Assembly (NCBI GenBank): GCA_014529385.2
Contig: CM043944.1
Coordinates: 91,009,914-91,071,913, forward strand
Direction of reading: 5' to 3'
From: Adiantum capillus-veneris
Lineage: Eukaryota > Streptophyta > Polypodiopsida > Polypodiales > Pteridaceae
Length of the DNA: 62,000 nucleotides
Made by a program: the position numbers and the translations under genes. Below the pieces are notes generated by a model that saw nothing but the letters and a program-made list of their open reading frames with translations, was not told the origin of the DNA and made no database searches. This document shows, piece after piece, positions 21,816 through 33,117 of this stretch. Position 1 is the stretch's first letter. Each line of letters opens with the position of its first letter.

Positions 21816-23427
21816 TCTCTTACTTTCCCCCAAGCATGGCATAGAGGAGATCCTTTGTGGTGAGTTTCCTCTTCTTGGATTTCGACCAAGGTAGCTCTAG
21901 GAGGCTCATGGCGGGTGTTCTTTTAGGGGCAAGCACGGTACGCATGCCCTTGCTCGCTGCATTTGAAACAACGGTTATCTTTATGATAACGTTCAAGCTC
22001 TTTAGGAGAGAGTTTATTTTTGCCTTTATAAACTCCCTTCTCCTTAGCTTTGTTGTTGTTCGTGTTGCCTTTAGGAGACTTTTGGACATTGTCTTTCCCC
22101 TTAGGCTCTTTGTTACGGTCCTTGTTCTCCGTGGGCTTAAGATTTCTCTTAGCCCCTATTTGGAAATTGATTTGTAAGGCCACCATGGTATGGTGTATGA
22201 CCGCAGATATGGTGCGCGGACTTTGGGAGTTGACATACTCCGCCATATTTTCAGTTAAGCCCGCACAAAATTGTTGTTTTTGCTCTCCAAAATCCATCTT
22301 TTTGAAGACAGTGTCTTTGAGATGTAAGTACCAAAACTTGTTTACATATTTGCGAATGGATTCGTAGGGAGAGAGCTTCAAGCTTCACCATTCAATGAGT
22401 ACTTTATCTTTGGCATCAATGGCCAAAAACTGCTTCATGATGGAAGCTCTTAAAGCTTTCTATGTTCGTGGAGCTTTACCGTTTGCCCGTAGGCTAGACT
22501 ACCATTGCCTGGCGTACTTTTGAAAATGCATAGCTAAATGGTGTAGCTTAGAGGACTCCGTGAAGCCCTCATCTCCAAACGCCGCATCGAATTGTTGGAT
22601 GAAAGCCAAGACTTTATCGATAGCACCAAAGGTGCCATCGGAGGTAAGGAAAGAGACGTTCTTTCCTCCCTCTTTGAACTTCTTGAGCTTGGATGATCTC
22701 TTCCACGCGGCATAGGATTTCCTATGGCCTCTTCTTTTTGGTGGTTCAAAAGTTGCACCATCGCTTTCTTCAGAAGATGAAGCATTTGAGGAAAATGGAG
22801 AAGAGGGTGACCTCTTTCTCGCCTTTTTCTTGCCTTCTTCCTCCTTGTCTGCACCATCACTTTCTTCATAAGAGGAAGAGGATGAAGAAGATGGAGAAGA
22901 GGATGACCTCTTTCTTGCCTTTTTCTTCTCTTGTTTTCTGTCATCCCTCTTTAAATTATGGTGTGGAGAAGTGTGCGATGGTCTTCTCCGTTTAGGAGGT
23001 GATGGAGAGCGTTTTGCCCGCCGTCTTCGTGGAGCCATCTCCATGAGGTGGCAGGAGACTAACTTCTTTCTCGTTCTTTTGGTGGGGCCTGTTTTGGGAA
23101 GGAGATGCGTCATCAAGAAGTAAATTTTTGAGCCCTTCATATGGATCCTCTTCTTCTTTCCGAATCGGAGAGAGGCCTCTTTTGGAAGTCTCACAAGGAG
23201 GCTTCCTAGGTACTCTCTCTTCTTGGTGGGGAGTTGGAGAATCCCATCAGCACGAAGCCAACACGAAGCTGCCATTGCACTTCACTTTGGAGCGATGGAT
23301 TGCCCATGGCTTGTTGAAGCCTAGAAACAAGGTAGTTAACAAGCATAGGGGCATCATTAGTAGCCTGCTCATTAGCAAAATCAAAGCTATCAACATTAAT
23401 TTCACTCTCTTTACTATTGTCAGTCAT
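21816..23427 (-). pseudogene. G1 gag
   Basis: Probable start is ATG 23427 (MTDNSKESEINVDSF). A serine/arginine-rich middle with two similar KKKARKRS...SSSSEESDGA units (22750-22960) follows, then the capsid core (KVLAFIQQFDAAFGDEGF; ESIRKYVNKFWYLHL) and one zinc knuckle, CFKCSEQGHAYRAC, near 21925-21966. At least three frameshifts/stops split it (around 23230, 22500-22380 and 21920). The SR-rich middle resembles host splicing factors in composition only; the capsid and knuckle show it is gag. Confidence 0.82.
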
Positions 23428-23814
23428 TCTAACGATTTTTAAGTGTACTTTGGCACTTGAAGCCCTAGTTGCAGCTCCTCTTAACCCCTTTAGAAAAGCA
23501 CTCAAGCTCCTGTACTCGTGGCTCGAATATCATTAATTACAAGGAATAGAAGAGAGGGTCTTTCAACACCAAAACAGTACATGATCCTATCAAGCTTCTA
23601 ATAGCTCGATAGTGGTTAAGCCGTAGGCAAGCCCCGTAGGACTCCACTATTAAGACCATAGCTCTCAACGGTGATGCCTTGTTATCTGCACGAAGCAAGC
23701 GCACTGCAAGGCCAAAAAATTCATATTCTACTTACTCAATTGCAATTAATAATACCAACCATTTATAGCTAGCTTGAGGACCTCCCTTCTTGAGCAAGAA
23801 AAGAGAAACCTTGT

Positions 23815-23826
23815 GCTCTGATACCA
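23815..23826 (-). other. G1 primer-binding site (initiator tRNA-Met)
   Basis: TGGTATCAGAGC on the minus strand, one base after the LTR end ...AATGTTACA. Confidence 0.93.
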
Positions 23827-23827
23827 A

Positions 23828-25324
23828 TGTAACATTTAATTGCCTAAAAACTTGTGCGTAGCAGAAAATAGCATAAACATAGTGAGCATTGCATTAGATT
23901 CCTAATGAGCATAACAAGAGTGCTTGGATGGAGAGAGCAACAAAAAGCATAACACCTAGTTAGATAGGCATGAACAATACTTAAAAAGAGAGAAATTAAG
24001 CTATTGACAACAGTTGAGGACCGGATTTATATGGAGCCGGTCCCGCCTTCAAAAGGCTTTGTATTATAGGTTTCCCCCATCACGGGAGACATTTTACAAT
24101 ACAATTATTTGTGTTCCTTCAATAACTAGCTAGTGCAATGAAGATGGAAGCTTCAAACACTAAGCAAACACTTTAAAACACAACATCAATTCCCTCACGG
24201 TCTCAGACCCAAGACCTCACACACCTTCGAAGATGGTGAGAGCTAGCGGGGTATGACAGTAGATTGAGAGGAAGAAGGAGTATTCCTACGAGAAAGATGT
24301 ATATCTCCTCACATAATCACTCATAATAGCTTAGCATAGCTTAGTAATTAGCATGGTAGAGGAGATGAGCATGCATTGAAGCTTGGCTCTTGGTAGATGA
24401 AGAGCTTTCCATTAAAGCTTGAGAAGGAGAGAGAGACTTCTTGCTTCACACATGAGATTGTGTGAGTGTGTGTGTGATAATGCCTTGCCAAAATCAGTCC
24501 CCCCTCTCTCTCTTGGTCGACCCCTCTTGCAATTTACTCATGCTAACACCCCATTGGACCTTGCAAAGCTTAGCCAATGATAATTGAGAAGCATAAGTGA
24601 TAGCCTTGTGACATGTGTCCCCCTTTCCCCTTTTGTGAGAGCTATATGTAATTAAAGAATGCAATTGAACTCTCATTGGACCCCTTTATCTTCTGACCAA
24701 TAGGAATTAGGCAAGCCATTGGGCTGCTGAATGCTCATTGGATCCCTTGGGAGACTGTCCAATAAGTGTTTTAAAATGAATTAAACTAAATGTACTCTAG
24801 CATAATTCTCATTGGTCCACCTCTATGGCCATCCAATAGGATTTGAGTGCACCTTGGGGGCAACCGGGCTAGGGAGCTGACATGTGTCCCCTATTCCCTT
24901 TGTGTAAAGGGAGCCTGAGAGTGTGTGTGTGTGTGTGTGTGTGTTTCTCTCTCATCCCCTACTAAAAGGGCTTGCCCCCTCCTATGTAGGAATCTAGGAA
25001 GACTTTGTGTACACTTACAAAGTATCCAATATCCCTAAGGTTTGACCATTGGACTTTACCTTGAATTTTGGAACCTTAGAATTTTGAAAGTCTTAATTAA
25101 TGGGCTGAACCTTAGGGTCTTTGAAGCCCATTGTTGCACATTGCTCTTTTGGAGATGGCCCCCCTCTTTGGATCCCTATTTTCCCTCCTTTGGATCCCTA
25201 TTGTGGCCGTTCTGCCAGCTTAATCAATATTCTAGCTTTTTCTCCCCTAGTACTTCCCCATATTAAATGATCAGTTTAACATGAGAAAATCATTTAGAAG
25301 AATTAGATATTAGTTATTATGACA
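23828..25324 (-). repeat. G1 5' LTR, complete (1497 bp)
   Basis: It starts TGTCATAATAAC at 25324 and ends TGTTACA at 23828 (minus). It is followed on the plus strand by the second GCCTT target copy. Its outer ~290 bp match, in inverted orientation, the start of the G3 LTR at 30295. A short (GT)n tract sits at about 24918-24944. Confidence 0.92.
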
Positions 25325-25660
25325 GCCTTGGTCGATATGCATGTTAAATGTGGTGTTTTCCGTAATAATACTACTTAATGTTTGCACCTTGAATCAACGG
25401 AAAAGAGGTCCGATTGGAGAAAGAAGTCATGCTTGGTGGTGCTTTAGATGCAGGCCAATGACAGCTATTAGAGAACCATGCTGAGCTATTGGCATGCTTA
25501 GCATTGCCTTGGTTATTATGTACGCCAAATGTGGTTCCACTACAAAAGCACATTGAGTTCTTGATGAGATTGGTGTCTCAACATTGTGCTAGGCAATAGC
25601 GTGGTTGACATGTAAACAAAATATGGTGCATGTTACAAGCTGCCTGCCTAAGAAACCCAA
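25325..25660 (+). pseudogene. PPR gene fragment, right part
   Basis: Three PPR-type phrases occur in different frames. LVDMHVKCGVF at 25328-25362 is split from its start by G1. ALVIMYAKCGS is followed by KAH*VLDEI at about 25508-25580. NIVLGNSVVDM*TKYGA lies at about 25580-25630. These match the recurring 'NALVDMYAKCG ... A..VFDEM' pattern of plant PPR proteins. Stops and frameshifts show it is dead. No start or end is preserved. Confidence 0.7.
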
Positions 25661-26330
25661 GGGCATGGAAATGGCTGCCCACTATGGGAAGTGAATGACT
25701 GCCCACTAAGTCTAAAGGTCCGCCCACAAAAGGGTTTTTTTTAAACATAATGTGAGTGGGGAGAGGGGCAATGGCGAGGGCGGTAGCCAACGAGGGCATA
25801 GGGGAGAGAAAGAATCTCGCGCTGAACAGGACAACGCTTGGTTTGCGTTGCCAAAGAGACGAGTTTTTCTCAGCTGCCCCTGACGTCCCTATTCGGTCTT
25901 GTTTCTGCCATGTTTGGCTCTTCTGTAGAAGCCGATTGCCATGTCATTAAGGGGTCTTGCCCACTAGCGATATCGCTAGTGGGTTGGCCGTAAATAGAAA
26001 AGGGCAGTTACCCATGCAAATCAAAAGACTCCCAAGGTCGGCTCTCATACATATAATAAGCAGTTCTCATTTTTTTTCTTCTCTCCGGAGGCCATAAGCC
26101 TTGAGAACTCTCTAATCCAAGCCTCCTTCACCCACTCTAATCCAAGACTCCATAGCCCATAGCCCACTCGAATCCAAGCCTCCATAGCCCACTCTAATCC
26201 AAGCTTCCATAGCCGACCAGATTCCTAAGCCCGCTCTCATGCTTAATCCGGCAAGCTCTCTCTTTCCCCCCCTCATGCTAAAGCCTTGGAGATTTTTCTC
26301 CCTCCCATTGTGATAGCCATGTCTCGCTCT
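25661..26330. other. Non-coding stretch with palindrome and short minisatellite
   Basis: No gene is seen. It contains a perfect 24-bp palindrome at 25960-25983 (half-site CCCACTAGCGAT). It also has four imperfect ~30-bp units with 'ctaatccaagcctccatagc' at about 26118-26215. A TATA-like 'catataataag' lies near 26050. Confidence 0.6.
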
Positions 26331-26337
26331 TTCCAAA

Positions 26338-26481
26338 AAGCTTGGAAATCCATTAAGTCTATATTGTTAAGCCAATCTTAATAACCTGATCGGAATGAAG
26401 CCATAACCAAGGCCGTAATCTCTTTCTCAATCCCAAGCTCATCGGCTTGATCTTTCGTAAACCATAATTAATCATATCCCT

Positions 26482-26552
<71 letters not shown>

Positions 26553-26895
26553 ACCTTGAAGCAGCAGAGGAAGAACGAAGGAGAGGAATATTATCAAGGC
26601 AAGCTTGGCAGGCCAATTAAGGTAAAGAGGAAAGCATAACAACATCATTATCATCGACTTGAACGTTATCATCATCAAGATAGCTGAAGTTTTATTTTCT
26701 ATATTATCACATGAATTAAGGCAGGTTAAACCGACGTAAGAAGCTTAAACTTCTCAATTAACATTTAATTTAAGCAGTGATACTGTTAATTGTCCGCTTT
26801 GGGTAATCAAGATTCAGAATCTTGTTCAAGCTGTCAGTTTTAAGCTTTGCCTACATTAATTGTGTCTGCTGCAACTCTCTTTCTCACACCTCTCA
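26338..26895. repeat. Tandem duplication, copy 1
   Basis: It starts AAGCTTGGAAATCC and is followed head-to-tail by a near-identical copy at 26898-27410. This copy has about 35 CT units at 26483-26551 where copy 2 has about 10, the main length difference. Confidence 0.93.
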
Positions 26896-26897
26896 CA

Positions 26898-27410
26898 AGC
26901 TTGGAAATCCATTAAGTCTATATTGTTAAGCCAATCTTAATAACCTGATCGGAATGAAGCCATAACCCAGGCCGTGATCTCTTTCTCAATCCCAAGCTCA
27001 TCGGCTTGATCTTTCATAAACCATAATTAATCATATCCCCGATCTCTCTCTCTCTCTCTCTCTACCTTGAAGCAGCAAAGGAAGAACGAAGGAGAGGAAT
27101 ATTATCAAGGCAAGCTTGGCAGGCCAATTAAGGTAAAGAGGAAAGCATAACAACATCATTATCATCGACCTCAACGTTATCATCATCAAGATAGCCGAAG
27201 TTTTATTTTCTATATTATCACATGAATTAAGGCAGGTTAAACCGACGTAAGAAGCTTAAACTTCTCAATTAACATTTAATTTAAGCAGTGATACTGTTAA
27301 TTGTCCGCTTTGGGTAATCAAGCTTCAGAATCTTGTTCAAGCTGTCAGTTTTAAGCTTTGCCTACATTAATTGTGTCTGCTGCAACTCTCTTTCTCACAC
27401 CTCTCACAAC
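26898..27410. repeat. Tandem duplication, copy 2
   Basis: Nearly identical to copy 1 outside the (CT)n tract, with only a handful of substitutions (for example accaagg/acccagg, ttcgtaa/ttcataa). The duplication is therefore recent, and the microsatellite changed length after it or during it. Confidence 0.93.
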
Positions 27411-28080
27411 TAGAGGCCCCGTGCCTTCCCGGCTCAACTTTCGAACATGAATCCCCTATACATCGTGGACCAAGCTAGGGTGTGGTCATGCGCGGCTTAG
27501 TTATACGTAACACAATCGACAAAATTTGACAGCGTGCAACCTTTTCGCCGGCTTAGTATTGCAACTATGCATTTTTAGGCATAATTTTGAGACTAAGCCA
27601 GTTTTAAGCCGGTTAGCCCGCTTTCTCTCTTGCCTGTTTGCGTCTCACTCTCGCTCTCACTACGTGCTATTCTCGGTTGCATTCTGAACTGCCGTACTTG
27701 ACTTCTTTAGAGTTGTTGAGACTTGCAGATTGCTAAGCCTTGCATGAACATGTCTTTAAAAGTATTGTGGGGAGGGGAAATGCTGCCGTATGGACATAAT
27801 ACATTGATATATAGCATACTAGTACGGTCGGCCACCTTCGGCGGCCTCTCTCTCTCTCCCTTCTCTCCCTTTTTATTGCGTGTAACTGGGCTTTTTTTTC
27901 GTTTTGAACTAGCCTTCAGGTCGCAAATTGCGACACGCGTAAAGGGGAGCCCTTCCGCCATATTATGTTAGTAGATAGTAGATAAGATATAAGATTTCAT
28001 AAATTCATTACCTTTTCAACGGCTGAAAACTTCTGTCTCAGACCTTGTTGGCACCTGCTGAAAACGGCGCAGTGTTTTAA

Positions 28081-28152
<72 letters not shown>

Positions 28153-28774
28153 TGTTCGGCCTGCATATTGTGAGCAATACATTCACTAATGCTCAACAAG
28201 GTTGATTTGAACTGGATTTCCTTTTTTGAGAGTATTTTCTCATGAATTTCTCTATTCAAAGCATTGGATAATGCAGAATTACCTTTTTTGAGATAAGTTT
28301 TTGAATTTGTAAATGTATTATTGTCTTCTTTGTGAGAAAAAACTTTGAATTTGTATGTGTATTTTGTACAATTTTATTTCAACTTGTGTCCTCCCTACGC
28401 AAAAATAGAGTAGCAAGACGTGCTTCTGAGGACTCCATTTTTGCGTAAGAAGAACGACACTTCTTTTTTGAAGCTTACTGTCTTTGCTACATGAAACTAG
28501 TGTACAGGGTGACTACACTATTCTCATGTAAGGAGGACACAAAATGTTTTGTGAAACTTTTTTGAGGTGTCCTCCTTAACTGAAAATAGAGTAGTTGGTC
28601 ATGTGTTCGCACTACACTATTTTTTCATAGGGAGCCTCATTTTTTTTGTGCAACTTTTTTGAGGTTGTGTCCTCTTCAAGTGAATATAGAGTAAGTTTAA
28701 GATAGTGTATTAATTTTAAAAGTGATAATAAAGTGGCTCTATATTTTCTTATTTTTTTGGTATAATCTTTAGAT
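27411..28774. other. Non-coding stretch before the H3-tail-like exon
   Basis: No ORF with recognisable protein sequence. It holds a (CT)n tract of about 34 units at 28083-28149. At about 28381-28690 there are three imperfect copies of a block built on 'gtgtcctcc...tagagtag' with 'caacttttttgaggt', one partly inverted. It could be promoter and leader of the broken gene at 28775, since CT-rich leaders are common in plants; that is inference. Confidence 0.5.
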
Positions 28775-29990
28775 ATGGCAAGGACCAAACAAACTACAAG
28801 GAAAGTTCCTAGAGAAGATGGCAAAACAGGTGATGGCTAGCCGATATTGATTTTGAGACTTGTGAGCTCCTTCTTTGCCCATATCATGAGAAGTATGTTT
28901 TTCTATAACCCTAGCTCAAATTTTTCAAATGTTTGAGGCTTTTTACAATGTCCAGTGGTCTTGCCACATCTCACAATGGAGTCTTATTGAAATTGATATC
29001 ACTGATAAGACATGTTTCATATTGAACTCTCTTGAGGGCCACCATGGAATGGCTAGGTTGTAATTGTAGTTGTCCAATACTTTAGTCAGAGCTCCCACTT
29101 TTAGTTATTTTGTTTCTAGTTAAGCCAATGCTTTGGATCTTTCTAAATAGGGCCACCTCAAGGCTAATAAAGACAATTGAGCAATGTCTTCCCATCATAA
29201 ATCTCATGGATGACAAGCCAATCTTAAATGTGAAGATATGGTGTTGTTAGGTTTTAAGTAATTACATTTTTAAATAGTGTACTTATGCTTCCCCTTATGT
29301 TTTTATAGCCAAACTTATAGGAGAGGAGGCATTTTCATGTGGATGGAAAGTGATAAAAAATGAAAAGCTAGTGGTTGATTACATCTATTGGAAATTAGAA
29401 AATAATATTATGGTAAGCATTTGACCATATAAATATAGCTGCTACTTGAAATTTTCTCTTTGAGAGCTAACACACTAATCTTGCTGTGCTACATCAATAG
29501 GAATTGCTACACCCACAACCATGTTTGGTGGGTAAGGTCAGTGTTCAGATACCACTACCCACAATAGCACCTAAGCCGCCAAAGGGCCAAAGAAGCCAAA
29601 AGAAGAGGCTAGAAACCACAAAGTGAAATCAAATCCACACAAAAGAGCAAAGGCAAAGGAAGAGAAGAACGAAAAGAAGCCTATTGCCCCCAGAAAGAGC
29701 CCAAAAGACACAAACACATGCCAAAAAGGAGTAGAAGAAGGAGACAAAGAAGAGGCATAGGAAATTAGAAGAATCAATGCCCAAGGAGGAAGATAAACAA
29801 AAAACAAAATATCTAGAGCTCAAGGAGGAAGAGAAACAAAAAAAGAGAGCCAAAGAGACAGATCCTAAGGAGGACAAAAAGAAAGAAGAGGAGCCAAAAA
29901 TACCAAGGAAGAGCCCAAGAAGAACAGAGGAGGCTAGCACAAGAAAGAGTCCTAGGACTTCCATAACTCCCAAAAATATTTTTTGAATCA
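28775..29990 (+). pseudogene. Broken intron-containing gene with histone H3-like N-terminus
   Basis: ATG 28775 starts MARTKQTTRK, matching the first ten residues of histone H3 except A-to-T at tail position 7, then diverges (VPREDGKTG). A donor-like GT follows at 28830; without splicing it stops at 28838. Downstream are plausible coding blocks. One at 28929-29063 contains WSLIEIDITDKTCFILNSL, loosely like the W..LIVIDL....ILDSL core of Ulp1-type cysteine proteases. Another at 29309-29412 has an AG acceptor and a GTAAGC donor. A third from 29501 is a lysine-rich tail with repeated RKSP phrases (PIAPRKSP, KIPRKSPRR, STRKSPRTS). Frameshifts and stops break the tail. The function is unknown, and the single-gene model is inference. 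Confidence 0.4.
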
Positions 29991-30294
29991 ACATTTTGTA
30001 AATAACAAAGCAATATATATTCTCTTACATACTCTCTACTTGAGACCATTTTGTAAACATTGCATACGCATATTTTTTTGTAAAAAGAAAACATTATATA
30101 TCCTCCCCTTTAGAGAATTATGCAACTCTTACATTCCTTGTAAATTTTTACAACTTTTTTATTAGCTCCATCTCTCGTGTAGCTTTCAAGATACTCTTTC
30201 TATTTCTGTTGTAATTGTGAAAGCCCTTGCATCTATCTCTAAATTTTTTTCTCAGTCCAACTGTGTTGACAACAACATGCCAAGGTTCAAATCA

Positions 30295-31638
30295 TGTCAT
30301 AAAATATAATATCTAACTTTACCAAATGATTTTCTCATATTAAACTGATCATTTAATATGGGAAGATAAAAGGGGAACAAGAGTTAAGATATAGATATGT
30401 GCTTCTAGACCTCTCTCAACACGGGACCAAAAGGAGAAATGGTTGCATCTCAATAGGGGTCCAAAAGGAGACGGTCTACCAAAGAGCAATGTGCAATAAA
30501 TGCTTCTAGACTTATCTCAGCAGGGGACCAAGAGGAGAGATGGTTACATCTCAATATGGGTCCAAAAGGAGGTAGTCTATCAAAGAGAAACGTGCATCTA
30601 ATGGAGCTTAAAAGACCTTAGGATTAGCTTCATTAAAGAACTCCAAAGGTTAGTGTTAAAAGTCCTTAGAACTTAGGAAATCCAACGTTGTGCTTCAGGT
30701 GGTAACCCGGACCAAGCTTGGGGTGCTTCTCATGCTTGATGATTAAGGTGCTTGTCATGCTTGATGAGTAAGGTTCTTGAGGTGCTTTGGGCACCTCCTT
30801 TTTCAAGGGGCACATGGACCCATGTCATGCTCTCCCTATGCTTAGCCACATGGTGTGCTTGAATCCTATTGGCTTGGCTAAGAGGGATCTAATGAGCTTC
30901 TAGTTTAATTCAACAAATATCTAGATATTTTCAAGTTCTCTCTCTCAAAGAGGTAAGGAGGACACTTGTCCTAGTGCTACCTATGTTGCTTGAAGTGCAT
31001 GATGCATGTGATTGGCTAGGCTTAGAGGGGTCCAATGAGCTTCAAGCTTGAGCTACAAGGAGGGTTCGCCCAAAGCAAGCAAGGGGTGTGCTTGGGGGTA
31101 TACACACTCTCACACACTCATTTTTCACACATTCTCACTTGGTGAAGGTGCAAGAACTCCATATCCTTCTCCAAGATTGTTGAGAAGTTGAGAGCCTTCA
31201 CCAACACTCTTGGCTATGGAATGCAAATTCAACCAAGAGCCATGATTCAATGCTTAAGCTTGCCATATTCTCCATCTTCATTACTATGCTATTATATATG
31301 CTAGCAAGAAGAGTGATGATAAGTGAGGAACTGTGTCTTTCTTCTATGAATGATTCTTCTTTCTCTTCCCTACCCTCATTCCCCACTAGCTCTCTCCACT
31401 TCAAAGGTGTTAGAGGCCTTATGAATGAGGCCAGGGATGGTTAATGATTTTACAAACTTGATGTTATGCTCGTGATGCATGAAGCTTTCCATCTTTATAA
31501 CATCACCAAGGTCACAAGGAACACAAAGATTGTATTATACCAAGTCTCTCTTTATGGGAGAATCTATAATAAAAAAGCCTATTGGAGGGGGAATTTGCTT
31601 CACATAAATCCAGTCCTCTACTGTTGTCAAGTTCTCTA

Positions 31639-31717
<79 letters not shown>

Positions 31718-31876
31718 CAAAAGTATTTTTCATGCCAAGCCAATTAAGTATAATGGTTATGTTGCTTCTGCTAATTAAGTTTACCCTCTATGTTCTCAAA
31801 GTAGTCTCATAAAAATGCTCACTCTGATTCTCTTAATTTTGCTATTCTCAAAGTTCATGGGCCAATTTCCATTACA
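30295..31876 (+). repeat. G3 5' LTR
   Basis: It starts TGTCATAAAATATAATATC, the same start as the G1 LTR, and ends TTCCATTACA. The middle shares the phrase around 'cttggctatggaatgcaaattc' with the G1 LTR. A (CT)n tract of about 37 units lies at 31641-31714. An internal duplication near 30395-30600 repeats 'tgcttctagac...' twice. Confidence 0.85.
31641..31714. repeat. (CT)n microsatellite in G3 LTR
   Basis: About 37 CT units. ORFs made of RE or SL repeats across it are artefacts. Confidence 0.97.
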
Positions 31877-31877
31877 T

Positions 31878-31889
31878 TGGTATTAGAGC
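31878..31889 (+). other. G3 primer-binding site, mutated
   Basis: TGGTATTAGAGC, one change (C to T) from the initiator tRNA-Met site, just after the LTR end. Confidence 0.82.
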
Positions 31890-32283
31890 TAATGGTTTCT
31901 GTTTTCTTGCTTAAGAAGAAAGGTCCTTAAGTTGTCCATGAAAGGTTGGGCCTGTTTATTGCAATAGGGTAAGTGGGACAAGGATCTATTATCTTGGTTG
32001 AGAAGGACTTAGTTTGAGGTACACCATTGGGAACTATATTCTTAATAATGGAGTCTCTCGAGGCTTTCCTTTGGCTTAACCATTATTGAGCTACTAGCAA
32101 GATCAATGGAAACTATAATCAATCGAGAAATGTTAGACCCTCTCCACTAGTATTTGCAATCAACACTGTCTAAATCACGGGTGTGTTTGCTTGAGGACTA
32201 ATTTTCAAAGGTAAAGAAGAGTAGCGACCAAGGTTTTTGAGGGTACCAAAGCACAAAGTAGCTTATACTTAAGTTTGATTAGC

Positions 32284-33117
32284 ATGGCTAACAATAACGA
32301 AGAGATCTCATCTACCAACAAAGTATTGGCCTTCATCTAGCAATTTATTGCGGCCTTTGGAGATGAGGGCTTCATAGAGTCCTCCAAGCTACATCATGTA
32401 TCTATGCACTTCTAGAAATCTGCTCGTCAATGGTGGGCTAGACTTTGTAGCAATGGCAAAGCCCCAAAGACATGGAAAACTCTACAAGTTTCCATCATGA
32501 AGCAATTCCTTGCAAATGATGCAAAGGAAAAAGTTCTTATCAAATGGTGGAGTTTGAAACTTCTCTCCCATGATTCTATCCACAAATATGTGGACAAGTT
32601 TTGGGATTTACATCTCAAAGCTACTATCTTTCAAAAAATAGGCTTCACCGAGAAAAAGCAACAATTATGTGTGGGATTACCTGAAGAAATGTCCGAGTAT
32701 GTCAACTCTGAACTACCTGGTTCTATCATGGAAGTAATACACCACTCTATGGTTGCTTTGCACATCAATTTCCAACAAGGGGCTAATTGGAATGCCAAGA
32801 CCATGGGAAACAAAGATTAAAATGAAGCAAAGGGGAAGAACAATGCTCAAAATTCTTCCCAAGGAAACTCTATCAACATCAATAAAGCTAAGGAAAAAGG
32901 AGTCTCCAAAGGCAAGAATTGACTTTCCCTCGAGGTGCTAGAGTGTTATCGCAAAGATAACATGTGCTTCAAGTGCGGGGAGCAAGGACATGCCTATCAT
33001 GATTGCCCCCAAAGAAATGTGCTTAATGAGCCACCTAGAGCCTCTATGGTTGAAACTCGAAAAGAGGATGCTCATTGCCAAGGATTTCTCCTTTCCTATT
33101 CTTGGGAAAAAATGTAA
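32284..33117 (+). pseudogene. G3 gag
   Basis: Starts at ATG 32284 (MANNNEEISSTNKVLAFI), with a stop at about 32338. The capsid core continues (AAFGDEGFIESSKLHH; SIHKYVDKFWDLHLKATIF; VGLPEEMSEYVNSE). Zinc knuckle CFKCGEQGHAYHDC is intact at about 32962-33003. It lacks the SR-rich N-terminal region of G1 gag. Several stops (32338, 32412, 32818, 32920, 33114) break it. Confidence 0.85.

Larger units (their letters stand above)
2881..25324 (-). mobile_element. G1: Ty3/gypsy retrotransposon (minus strand), host of C1
   Basis: A Ty3/gypsy element read on the minus strand: 5' LTR on the right (23828-25324), tRNA-Met primer site, gag, protease, RT, RNase H, integrase, then a truncated 3' LTR on the left (2881-4240). 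Five-base target duplications GCCTT flank it. About 14.5 kb of the span is the copia element C1, inserted in the integrase zinc-finger/core boundary. The gag zinc knuckle, the protease phrase FDPGS and the domain order are shared with G3, so the two are one family. Chromodomain-like remnants at the end of G3 suggest a chromovirus. G1 cannot be autonomous, because it has frameshifts, stops and a missing pol end. Confidence 0.93.

Noticed and set aside
22499-23275. Host SR splicing factor.
   Set aside because: The Ser/Arg-rich part continues in frame into a gypsy capsid core and lies between the G1 primer site and protease, so it is gag.
29571-30094. Hydrophobic minus-strand ORFs resembling membrane proteins.
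   Set aside because: They are the antisense of the lysine-rich plus-strand segment; AAG/GAG codons read backwards give Leu, Phe and Ser.
25040-30680. A DNA transposon with ~300-bp terminal inverted repeats enclosing the H3-like gene.
   Set aside because: The inverted repeats are the outer parts of two related LTRs. The G1 LTR truly ends at 25324, because GCCTT then matches the other flank, and the G3 LTR starts at 30295.
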